Assembly: GCA_017163975.1 (NCBI GenBank)
Contig: JAFFSR010000309.1
Coordinates: 310,001 to 374,000 of the forward strand
Direction: 5' to 3'
Origin: Anastatus disparis
Taxonomy: Eukaryota; Arthropoda; Insecta; Hymenoptera; Eupelmidae
DNA length: 64,000 nt
Shown in pieces: positions 54,875 to 64,000 of the stretch (position 1 is its first letter; every line of letters begins with the position of its first letter). A program made the position numbers and the translations under genes. The notes below the pieces were generated by a model. That model did not search any database and was not told the DNA's origin. It saw nothing but the letters and a program-made list of their open reading frames with translations.

Positions 54875-56250
54875 CTAATAACCAGGAAGTTCTATTTATT
54901 TAATATTTGGATTGACGTGTTATTTGTCATATGTATTTTATATAACCATTCACGCCCACACAGCATGGAAGATTTTACTGAAATATTTCGAAATATTCAA
55001 GTGGAATATTCCATGAAAGATTTCAGGAAGATTTCATAAACATTGCGCTGAAAGAAGTAGAAAAACTTTGTATCATAAAATCATGTAGCAGAATGTTACA
55101 TGAATCGTCCAGAAATATCATACGAAATATCTCACAGAAAGATTTAAAAAATCTTCCAGTGGAATGTTAAATGAAAGATTCTAGAAGGGTTCCATTAAGT
55201 TTTTGTTGGAAGGTAGCGCGGAACGTTACGGGAGATTTCCAGTGACACCGAAAGGGAAATGTTTGTTGAATGGAAGTTTTATCCCCAAGTGGTTGGATGT
55301 TACCTTACTTACTATATAAGCGAAAAGGTCGGCACTTTGTTGTGTATAGTTCAAGCGAATATGTAAATGTAATCATATAACTAAATGGCATATTGATATA
55401 TAAGTGTAATGTGTTATTATATAATAGATGTACTATCTCCTTACATCATTTTACAACCTTTTATGATATATTCCAGAAATATTTCGTGGTAGATCTGAAA
55501 CTCTGAATCTTCCATCGAAATTTTCTAAAAATCTTCCAGGAACATTTCATGAAAGATGTGAGATTACCCAAATCTTCCATTGAAATATTTTTGAAATCTT
55601 TCAAGAATATTTCATGGAATATTCCAATGTATTAAGAATCAAGGACATACGAATATTAGTGGAATATTTCATGGAACATTCCTGAAATATTCCAAGTCTT
55701 CCGTGCCAATATTCTGCGAATCTTCCATAAATATTCCATGAAATGTTTTACGATAGATTTCTAAAACCTTCCAGAAATATTTTATGGAATATTTCATGAA
55801 AGATTCCTTAAATCTTCCATGCCTATTCTATGAAAGGTTTATGAAATGTTTCAAATCTTCCGTTTCAATATTCCTGCAAGGTTCTTGAAATGTTTCAATG
55901 AAAGATCTGAAATGACCCAAATCTTTCAATGAAATATTCTTGGAATCTTCCAACAATATTCCATGGGATATTGTAATGTAAGAAGAATGAAGGACATACG
56001 AATATTACAGCAATATTCCATAGAAGATTCCTTAAATATTTAAAATCTTCCAAGTCAATATTCCAGGAAGCTTACATAAATATTCCATGCTGCGTGGGCA
56101 ATGTGCGCCGGATAACCAGCAAGTTTTATGAATAACATTTTCTATATAGATTTCTTGTGATTAAAATTTTATTTGTAATATATATTATCAATAACCACCC
56201 GCCATGTGCGTTGGATAACCAGCAAATTCTATGTACAACAATTTCTACAC
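54875..56250. repeat. ~110-bp tandem repeat split by a foldback
   Basis: GGATAACCAGCAAGTTTTAT at about 56113 and GGATAACCAGCAAATTCTAT at about 56213, with a third, more diverged, TAATAACCAGGAAGTTCTAT at 54884. Units end in ACCACCCGCC or ACCATTCACGCC, and the next foldback lies there. Confidence 0.6.
54952..56099. mobile_element. Foldback-like element made of ATTCCATGAAAGAT-type modules
   Basis: GCCCACACAGCATGGAA at 54953 is matched by TTCCATGCTGCGTGGGC at about 56083-56099. The body is a dense array of short degenerate modules (GGAATATTCCATG, GAAAGATTTC, AATCTTCCA), themselves near-palindromes. A more typical unique stretch lies at 55170-55440. No target duplication is certain. Confidence 0.65.
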
Positions 56251-56394
56251 TGAAAGACTTTGAGAGTTATTCCTACTCTTTGGCGGCGTAAGTCCAACTC
56301 TTACTAGGAGAGAGAGTAAGTATAACGACGTGTTGGGGAGTAAGAGCTACTCCCCAACTCGCAGAGTTAGGTTTACTCAGACTTTGCAGTGTAG
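56245..56394. mobile_element. 150-bp hairpin MITE with CTACACTG ends
   Basis: CTACACTGAAAGACTTTGAG is inverted as CTCAGACTTTGCAGTGTAG. The centre contains GAGTAAGAGCTACTCCCCAA. The CACTG ends resemble hAT elements, but no 8-bp duplication was found. Confidence 0.55.
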
Positions 56395-56625
56395 ATACAA
56401 CGACTGGGTTAGAGCTTAAGAATTTATACTCTTATGAAAAATTAATTCACAAACAAAATATTAAGTCGCGAGTGTTTTTTTGTAAAGTTCGAAAATGGAC
56501 TCATTTGTTATAAACTATTTGACTACTTGGAAATTGGAGAAGTTTATACTGAAATTTTCAAATTAATTTTTAACGCATGATGTATGTATATGTACATGTT
56601 ACTTGATTAAAATTATGAATTAATA

Positions 56626-57459
56626 GATGCTAGTGTAGACAAGGAGATACTTCTAAATGAGTTAGACTTATCAATGATTGATGAACTTTTTAATAGTTCA
56701 GAGCGTGGTTTAAAAAAAAAATTGACAAAAAGATTGACTGAATAATAAAATGGTAAAGGTTTATGTGCTGAGCTATTTGAAAATAACAATTCTTTGAATA
56801 ACCTAAATAATTTCTATCATGATCCAACCTCTTTGGATAGAACCTTATCAGAAACATCAGTCCAACTCAACGCTAACATAGATATTAGCTTGTGTTGTAT
56901 GTTAAAATTTTATTTGATAAATTATTAATTTTATTATGCTGTATGAAATAATAAGTGTTGTGGGTGTATGTATATGTTTTATAGCATTGGAAAAGAAAAC
57001 TGTTCGTGCATTATTAGAAACAACATTTATGGGCAAACTTATTTTAGGCATGTTTAATAAAACTAAAAAAGTTGATAATTATCGCTTAGGCGATTTAATT
57101 ATTTGGTATGAATTTGATTATTCACAAAAACTTAGGTAAATGTGTCATAAGTAATTTTTGAATCAAGCAAATCTTTTGTGAGTTATTAATTTTTGTTTTT
57201 TTATTAATTTTTCATTTGTAAGATAAGCACAGAACGGTTCACTGAATTGGCTAGAGAGATAGCGGAAATTTCCATAACAGAAAACGAAACTTTTCAATCT
57301 GTAGTTTCACTTTATTATTTTCTTCATGCCAAAATTCCGAAAACTAAAGCTGGAGAAATCCTCTATAAAAAATACATATATATTAGGCGTCTTTTCATAT
57401 CTAACAATCTCATGCCAGAGTCAGAATTGGTAGTAGATGGTAAGATTTATATATTTTAA
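56626..57459 (+). pseudogene. Remnant of an uncharacterised protein with a SAM-like start
   Basis: Three pieces in order: LLNELDLSMIDELFNSSERG with LKKKLTKRL (56650-56740); LLETTFMGKLIL (about 57016) and ENNNSLNNLNNF (56780s); and, after a GT-AG intron at about 57136-57220, ERFTELAREIAEI with IPKTKAGEILYKKYIYIRRL. I recall such an order in poorly characterised arthropod proteins, often multi-copy. Stops separate the pieces, so this is probably a decayed copy. No function is claimed. Confidence 0.4.
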
Positions 57460-57639
57460 TATTATGCTCTAATATATTTTGAAATATACATATTATGTAT
57501 ACACGTATAGATTGTAATTCATTCACGTATTAAGGTAAGGCCTGAGTTTAAACCTGAAGAAAAATAAAATTTAAATGTAGTCATAATTTTTTTTTATAAG
57601 AATATTAATCAATAAAACTTCTTTTTACCTCAAACATAT

Positions 57640-58170
57640 ATTAAATTCAAGACTTTGACCCAAGAATAATTTTAAAAAACCTCATCCAAAGCTTAACATT
57701 CTTTGGATTAGTTGAAGAATAGATTTCTTAAATTTTGGTACTTGCTGTAGACTTTCTCAGCTAATTTTAAATCAATTGACCTCAAAATTTCCAGAGAACT
57801 TTAGTTTATATATCTTCAAAAAATAAAAGTTTTTTTTTTTTTTTTAAGGAGTTAAAAGTTTGGTTTAGAAAAAGTTAATAAAAATACATATTTTTGTGAA
57901 TTTTATGCAAGTAATTCAATTCAACATAGACTTAAACTTATCTTATCAAAACTCCAGAACTGTTATTTTGTGAAGATGTATAAACTGAAGATCTCTGGAA
58001 ATTTTGAGGTCAATTAACAAAATTACTTATTTTTTCCAATATTTTCAAAATTTAAAAAAACTAACTTTTCAAATTTTTTTTTTAGGAAACCTAAATTATT
58101 AATTTGCAAAGATATATAAATTAAAGATTTCTTAAAATTTTGAAGTCAATTTGTTGAAAAGTGACTAAAA
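57640..58170. repeat. Inverted repeats around CTCTGGAAATTTTGAGGTCAA
   Basis: TTGACCTCAAAATTTCCAGA at 57777 is inverted at about 57991-58012 and in diverged form at about 58140. Otherwise AT-rich, no gene. It could be a degraded hairpin element. Confidence 0.45.
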
Positions 58171-59040
58171 AAGTATTTGTTCAATATAAAACAAAACATA
58201 GAAAGGTATTAAAAATGAAAAATCCAAGTCATAAAAGTTAATTGCTTAAGGATGAGAAAAATTGTGAAACATATGTATTATTAATATTGCATGTACCGTG
58301 AATATTGTATAAATGCTCCTCTCATAGCAATTACAGATTTTCATTTACGTATTCGCCGGGATTTCCTAGTAATAAAATTAATCTTATCGATGCGAAAAAC
58401 TCGGGTATAAGAATTAGTTTAAGGGACGCATAGTCTTCAGTCTTGTACCGATCACCGAGTACAGTATTTACTTGTCGTGCACTTTATTTATATTTTATAT
58501 TTCACTTTTGTTATTCAAATTTTTACTCTTTTAAGAGGATATTGTAGTTATCCCCTCCTGATAATATTTTTATTCAAAGTTCATGAGTAAACGGTGCGTC
58601 ACATCATATTCTTTCACTACAGAAAGAAAATTTATAAGATTAATCCTGAGTGTGGACAACTCAAGAAATTTATTAAAATACTACACATAAAAAGTTATGA
58701 ACAAACTTTCAATGTATAGTATTTTAAGGTTAGGTTTATCGAGCTTAATATCTAATTTTCATTCAAAGTTCATGAAAAAATAACAAGTTTAAGTGATTTT
58801 TTTTTAACAAAAATGATTGACTTAATGTAGTTTTAGTGCGGATAGATCATTATATTTGTCTAAATAATCAATTTAAAGAGATATCAATCAGATAAAAAAA
58901 GCAAAAATCGGTTCTAACAACTCCGACATCACGTTAATTTCAATTTTTTTTCATTCATTTTATTAATTTTCGTCCAACGAATATAATAGCCTTCGACAAC
59001 CACTAAAATCAGGTAATTAAGTAAAGAAAAGTATTTCATT
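58171..59040. other. No gene seen
   Basis: AT-rich; no open frame or repeat that I can support. A 5' part of the Mlh1-like gene would be expected here and is not recognised. Confidence 0.5.
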
Positions 59041-59069
59041 AACCGGATGAAATTTAAGATTGTTCACAA

Positions 59070-61640
59070 AGATATGCTATTCATAATCCAACTGTTGGAT
59101 TCTTTCTGAAGAAAGATGGAGAAACAACAAATCGAGTTCTCACTACTCATTCATTTACTACAATTAATAATATTTGTCTTTTATTTGGAAATAATGTTGC
59201 AAAAGAGTTGTTGGAAATTGAAATAGATGACAGAATATATAAATTTAAAATGCATGCTTTGATAACAAATGCCAATTACTCAAATAAAAGATTAACTATT
59301 TTGTTATTTATCTATCATCGTTTAGTTGAATCAATACGTATCTATACAATTTCTTTTATTTAATTTTGTACTTTCATTAATGATAAGTAAATAGATAAAA
59401 TATATTAATTATTGCAGCTATAAAGAAGACAATAGAAGATTTTTATATTTACCAAGAAAAGCACATCCATGGTGTTATATTTCATTAGGAATAGATCCTC
59501 AAAATGTTGATGTAAATGTACATCCTACAAAGCATGAAGTACGATTTCTCTATGAAGATACAATAATTGAAAAAATGAAAAATACTCTGGATGAAAAGCT
59601 TGCTACTAATGATGCTTCTAGGACTTTTTACATTCAAGCTAAACTTCCAAAGTTAGATACGTCAAAAGATGTTATACAAGAAATTTCAATAGATACTTAA
59701 GAAGAAGCAGATAAAGATAAGACAAAAAAGGTTCATCCAAAAGATATACAGTACCGTCCATAAATTCGTGAACAAAATTTTGAAAAACATCGCTCCTTTA
59801 AAGAGCATTATCTCTGGTTCTAATGGTCGTAGAATAAAAATCAAAAAAGTAAATTAAAGTATACGAAAAATACTAACTTTTTATGGTGTTTAAAATTTTT
59901 CCAAACCATTTTTCCATTTTTATCCTTCTTTAAAAAAAATGTAAATTTTTCACATTTTTAAACATTTTTTCAATCACTTATATCTTTTTTGAAAATGATT
60001 ATTAATGAAAAATTCCAACGGGAATCGAAAGAATTCTAAAAAATCTAAAATTTATCACTAATGGTTTTTTTTCCTACGAAGCTTATTTAGGTAGTTATAA
60101 GCAATTGAATGTTGTGATGTAGTATAATAAAAACACGAATAATAATATTCAGAATATTTTTTTTTTTCATATTTCTTAAAAAATTAAGTGTTATTTTGTC
60201 AAAAATTAAAGTATTTTTCTAAAAAATTATGACAATAAATAATTTTAAAAAGTTTATATACAAATATGTTGAAATAATTAAATTTTCATTGATGTTTTCG
60301 TTAAATTATTCGTAATTTTATTATAGTACTTCTTAACATTGGATTGCTTATAACTACCTAAATAAGCTTCGTAGGAAAAAAAACCATTAGTGATAAATTT
60401 TAGATTTTTTAGAATTCTTTCGATTCCCGTTGGAATTTTTCATTAATAATCATTTTCAAAAAAGATATAAGTGATTGAAAAAATGTTTAAAAATGTGAAA
60501 ATTTTATATTTTTTTAAAGAAGAATAAAAAATGGAAAAAATGGTTTAGAAAAATTTTAAACACCATAAAAAGTTAGTATTTTTCGTATACTTTAATTTAC
60601 TTTTTTGATTTTTATTCTACGACTATTAGAACCAGAGATAATGCTCTTTAAAGGAGCGATGTTTTTCAAAATTTTGTTCACGAATTTATGGATGGTACTG
60701 TAATTCGGATGGACTCTTCTGATCAAAAACATGACAAGTTTAATTTTACAAGTAAAGCTACAAATAAAAATAATTTAACAAGCATATTTGAAATTGAAAA
60801 GAAAAAAAGACATTAATGAAATTTTTGAAAAAAACTAATGTAATTTCTGAAGTTTCTGTGGAAATTTATGATCTTAATAAATCAGAAATTATTCAAAACA
60901 ATGATCAGAAAACAATTAAAGATTCAAATTTAGTTACAGAAATTTTAGATGGTACATCTAAGAAACCTTAATTAGTAGAAAATAAAAAAAATACTGATGA
61001 AACAAAGGACAGTAAAATTAAAGAATTAGAAAACAATAGAACACCACTTGATTTTAAATCATATTCAGTTAATGAAGTACAAGTAGAAACAAAATTATCA
61101 AGTGTATTGACTTTACAAAAAGAACTAGAGGAATCTTATCATGAAGGCTTACGTGACATACTTTCTAATTTAGTTTTTGTTGGCTGTGTTGATGAATGAT
61201 TAGCTTTCATCCAAAGTGGAGTTAGTTTATATCTTTGTAATATTAAAAAGCTCGTGTAAGTTTCAGATTTCGATGATTGCTTTTAAAAGTTTTAAACAAA
61301 CTATCAAAATCTTTTTTATTTTTCTTAGAAAAGAGTTATTTTATGAAATTATGCTTTATGATTTTGCTAACTATGGAGTTATAAAATTTTTATTAAGTTA
61401 ATTAATAATAATTTTCTCTAACATTTTTTTCATCAATGAAAACATAATAAATTTGGTATAATAAATTATACCAAAATTTTTTATATTTCAACACTTCTTA
61501 TGATTACATCGGAACCAATATTAATTGAAGATTTAGCCTTACTTGGATTTGACTGTGAAGAAGCAGGTTGGACAGAAGCAGCTGGAGATAAAGAAGAATT
61601 AGCATATATCTTATGTGAAGATTAAAACATCAAAGGGTTT
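59070..61640 (+). pseudogene. Mlh1: Mlh1-like mismatch-repair gene, 3' part, interrupted
   Basis: Exon-like pieces read YAIHNPTVGFFLKKDGE, AKELLEIEIDD, KMHALITNANYSNKR and LFIYHRLVES. After an intron (about 59333-59417) come HPWCYISLGIDPQNVDVNVH and PTKHEVRFLYEDTIIEKM. After the 59749-60700 insertion come RMDSSDQKHDK, LSSVLTLQKELEESYHEG and LVFVGCVDE. After a GT-AG intron (about 61257-61329) come KELFYEIMLYDFANYGV and later EEAGWTEAAGDKEELA. These are marks of the MutL homologue MLH1: the end of the ATPase transducer domain and the C-terminal dimerisation region. Introns are kept, so it is not a retrocopy. In-frame stops (about 59698, 60969 and 61197) and a frameshift near 60815 indicate decay. 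The N-terminal ATP-binding motifs are absent. Confidence 0.85.
59749..60700. mobile_element. 952-bp palindromic Tc1-like element inside the Mlh1-like gene
   Basis: CAGTACCGTCCATAAATTCG and its inverse form the ends, bordered by TA (59747-59748 and 60701-60702). The CAGT start and TA duplication are typical of Tc1/mariner. The arms cover nearly all of the element, leaving a small loop around 60230, and no transposase is present. The Mlh1-like frame resumes in phase on the far side if one TA is counted. Confidence 0.85.
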
Positions 61641-61818
61641 GAATGTATTTCAATGAAATTTGGACAAATCAATGACAAAGTTTACCAAGAGAACTTTTTT
61701 TTATTTAAAGCTATAAATTGGAAATTAGTAAAAATTATATATTGATGACTTAAACTCTTAGAAAACATCATAAAAAATTAAGAATCAAATTAAATTTAAT
61801 ATTTTCACAATATTATAT

Positions 61819-62651
61819 TGTGAGCGCCCAGTTGTATCATAGACTCTTAATTGCTAAATTAAATAAATATAATATATTTACGTGCTATAAATAGCATAAT
61901 TAGAAAATGATCTATGGATAGAAATTAATATAATTACTAATTAAGAATTTAAGTTAATATAATCCAAAAGAAGATAAAAAAATAAAAGCATAAGCGCGAA
62001 AAGTTCATACGCTCCTGAAACACACACACACTCAAAGACATACATGTGGTTACATCATACATCGAGAGCGTGCTTAAGCCTCATATTGGCTCAGCGCGTA
62101 TACGAAAAGCAGGACCACGCACGCAAACGCCGGCGGTGCCAAGCTACTAGAGAAGAGGGGACTGGAGTCCAGCGCCTATAAAAGCGGGCAAGCAGAGAGA
62201 AAGGCTCTCTCTCGCCTCAGCTCTACCTTCGATTACATCTTAGTTTTTTAAGCACGATGGACATTGAAGAATCATCAACGTCGTTGATGATTTTTCCATG
62301 CCATATATGTTAAATATATTATAACTCGAATTTAATGTATAATTTCATTTAATAAAGAGTTGCGGCGAGCAATACCTTACCTTATACCATCCTAAAGGGT
62401 AAAGCCCCGCATACTGAGGCACTTGATCTTCAGTATTAACGGGCATCACCCATAACTTAATTAATCCTTTACTAATCATTGAAACAACTACACACACCTT
62501 ACACACTGACACACTCGGGCCCGTACCAGACGGCATAGCGACTTGTCTGGTTAACGGCTTTACATTCACAAGGTCGGAATAAGGCAAGGATAAGACTCAA
62601 TAGAGTCGATTGAAGTGCGTCTTACTAGCCATAAACTAGTAGGACGTCACA
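61819..62651 (+). mobile_element. Solo LTR candidate, 833 bp
   Basis: Begins TGTGAGCGCCC and ends GACGTCACA, with ATAT on both sides (61815-61818 and 62652-62655). CTATAAAAGC at about 62175 is a TATA box followed by an initiator-like region. AATAAA at about 62351 is a polyadenylation signal. No internal element follows, so recombination between LTRs may have left this copy. GC content is well above its surroundings. Family unknown. Confidence 0.55.
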
Positions 62652-62655
62652 ATAT

Positions 62656-63200
62656 CTATTATAAAAAAAGAAACGGATGTTAAAGTAAGTTGATGTATCT
62701 TTTTGTTAGATTGACAAAGCAATTTTTTATAGTTTCACTAGAAATTCTTCAGAGCGGAAATCCTAAGAGCTTTGGTGTGAAAACAGGGCACAGTTGTAGT
62801 TCTTGGAACATATATTAGAAATTATTCATACAGCGACTTCGAACTTCATTAAATCTTATCACTCACAAATCTGTAAGAATATTGAGTTTATTAAAACAAA
62901 AATTAAATTTTCCATATAAATATATTTAAAATGATTGTAAGATGTAGATATGCATACTTTTATTATAAAACTTATCCAAAGTACTATTTATATTATAATT
63001 TGGAAAATCCAAGATTTGTAAGTGCTTTTATTTTTTTTTTATCCATCAATAAAAATTTTTCTGTTAAAATTGGACGTTGAATTATTTATTTTAAAATTTT
63101 AAAGTACGTTTCTGACCGTGATGAAGTTGCAACTATATTTGTTGAATTGAAACTTTTCATCATTATATTAGTCCAAGAAGGAAAGCTATAACATAAACTT
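62656..63200. other. No gene seen
   Basis: AT-rich, no supported feature. Confidence 0.5.
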
Positions 63201-63208
63201 TTAAAATT

Positions 63209-64000
63209 TTACACAAAATGTGGACAATAATGAAAATTTATTTCATCACTGATTTCCTCTTTATTATTTAATAGTATCTCTGTTTTTTTGAAAAGGTTAT
63301 CTTCATAAATTGTCAATTTATTTCCTATTTCAACATCTAATTCGTTTGCATTATGATTTTCATTATTTTTTAAAGTAATATTTTCTTTAGCTATAGAGTC
63401 AATGATATCTTGGAAATCATAATTGTATGTTTTGAATAATTTTTTTAGGAACAATCTTCTTATATAACATTCAAAGTTTTCTTCACATAAAGTATTACTA
63501 CATACTATGAGAATAGATGTAACAATATTCTCAAATTCTTGAAGATCAGTAATTTGAGTTAAATAGCCTATGTTCTGCAGATGAAAAAATTGTTAAATTA
63601 ACGTTTATGTCTTTGAAACATTTCCAATTTTTTACAACATGCAATAAATGTGCAACATCATGTCTATAATAACATTTTGGAAGATGTTCACTTTTTTCCA
63701 ATAAAGCTTCAAAACATGATAAATTATATTTTTTATACGTCATATTGTTAAAGGCAAGTGTTATAGCATTCTGCAATGCCTCAGATCCATCGGTTACAAT
63801 CTCCTTGGGAATATTAGCCCCATTCGCTATCCATCTATTAAATAATTCTTCAATCACACTAACATGATAAATAGATAGAAGAGCCTGCATTAAAGGTATT
63901 ATTTTTCCTGCAAGACCTATTACAAGCACGTAATAAAATATTGGCTTGCTAATTGTTCCAGCAAAGGAATACTTTTTAACAACACTTCCAGTAGCATCGA
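63209..64000 (-). pseudogene. DDE-type transposase fragment, runs off the right edge
   Basis: The minus frame is open from the window edge: DATGSVVKK (a likely first catalytic Asp), then LVIGLAGKIIPLMQALLSIY, PKEIVTDGSEALQNAITLAF (a likely second Asp) and CYYRHDVAHLLHVVKNWKCF. It stops at 63546. A frameshift near 63570 continues it as YLTQITDLQEFENIVTSIL into the 63454-63209 frame. The first parts resemble MULE-type transposases, but the C..H pattern is unlike the ones I know, so the superfamily is uncertain. The N-terminus lies beyond the window. Confidence 0.5.

Noticed and set aside
58260..58500. Possible structured RNA
   Set aside because: No consistent stem set or tRNA boxes could be drawn.

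Overview
This window looks like repeat-dense nuclear DNA from an arthropod. It is AT-rich, has intron-bearing gene remnants with GT-AG boundaries, and carries eukaryotic mobile elements: a Polinton, a Ty3/gypsy element with an env-like gene, a P-element relative, an APE-type LINE, and many hairpin MITEs. An insect, probably a hymenopteran, is my best guess; it rests on the character of the elements and the Mlh1-like remnant and is not proven. I see no clearly intact host gene. The host-like pieces are a THAP-domain fragment (3.1-3.3 kb), one possible first exon (5.3-5.7 kb), a remnant of an uncharacterised protein (56.6-57.5 kb) and an interrupted 3' part of an Mlh1-like mismatch-repair gene (59.1-61.6 kb).

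Layout. 1-2.66 kb: nested TA-flanked elements with internal tandem repeats. 2.66-5.2 kb: small hairpin MITEs, a THAP fragment and a tRNA-like SINE candidate. 5.7-8.5 kb: AT-rich and featureless. 8.5-14.0 kb: remains of APE-type LINEs on the minus strand. 14.3-19.6 kb: nested palindromic elements around a decayed P-element transposase. 20.1-36.2 kb: a degraded Polinton (self-synthesising DNA transposon, Maverick/adintovirus-like) with recognisable capsid-like, adenain-like protease, packaging ATPase, retroviral-type integrase, protein-primed DNA polymerase B and a nucleotidyltransferase-like gene. Its capsid-like gene is split by a 6.3 kb foldback element (21102-27417, 9-bp duplication), and its polymerase gene is split by a 332 bp TA-flanked MITE (31507-31838). 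37.6-54.4 kb: a second foldback element of the same family with its own 9-bp duplication, containing a complete gypsy-type LTR element (38861-52005). That element's env-like gene resembles arthropod chuvirus-type glycoproteins rather than the usual baculovirus-F-like errantivirus env. 54.4-64 kb: further foldbacks, the host-like remnants, a solo LTR and a transposase fragment that runs off the right edge.

How the parts relate. The dominant theme is insertion into insertion. Several hairpin elements sit exactly in the loop of older hairpins at TTAA or TA. Foldbacks with 9-bp duplications split a Polinton gene and a ~357 bp tandem repeat. An LTR element sits inside a foldback. Target-site duplications are readable for about a dozen elements, so the order of many events can be reconstructed. 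Almost all coding regions carry stops or frameshifts, so the window is a graveyard rather than a set of working genes. The gypsy element is the youngest large insertion: its LTRs differ by about a dozen changes plus one 6-nt indel by eye.
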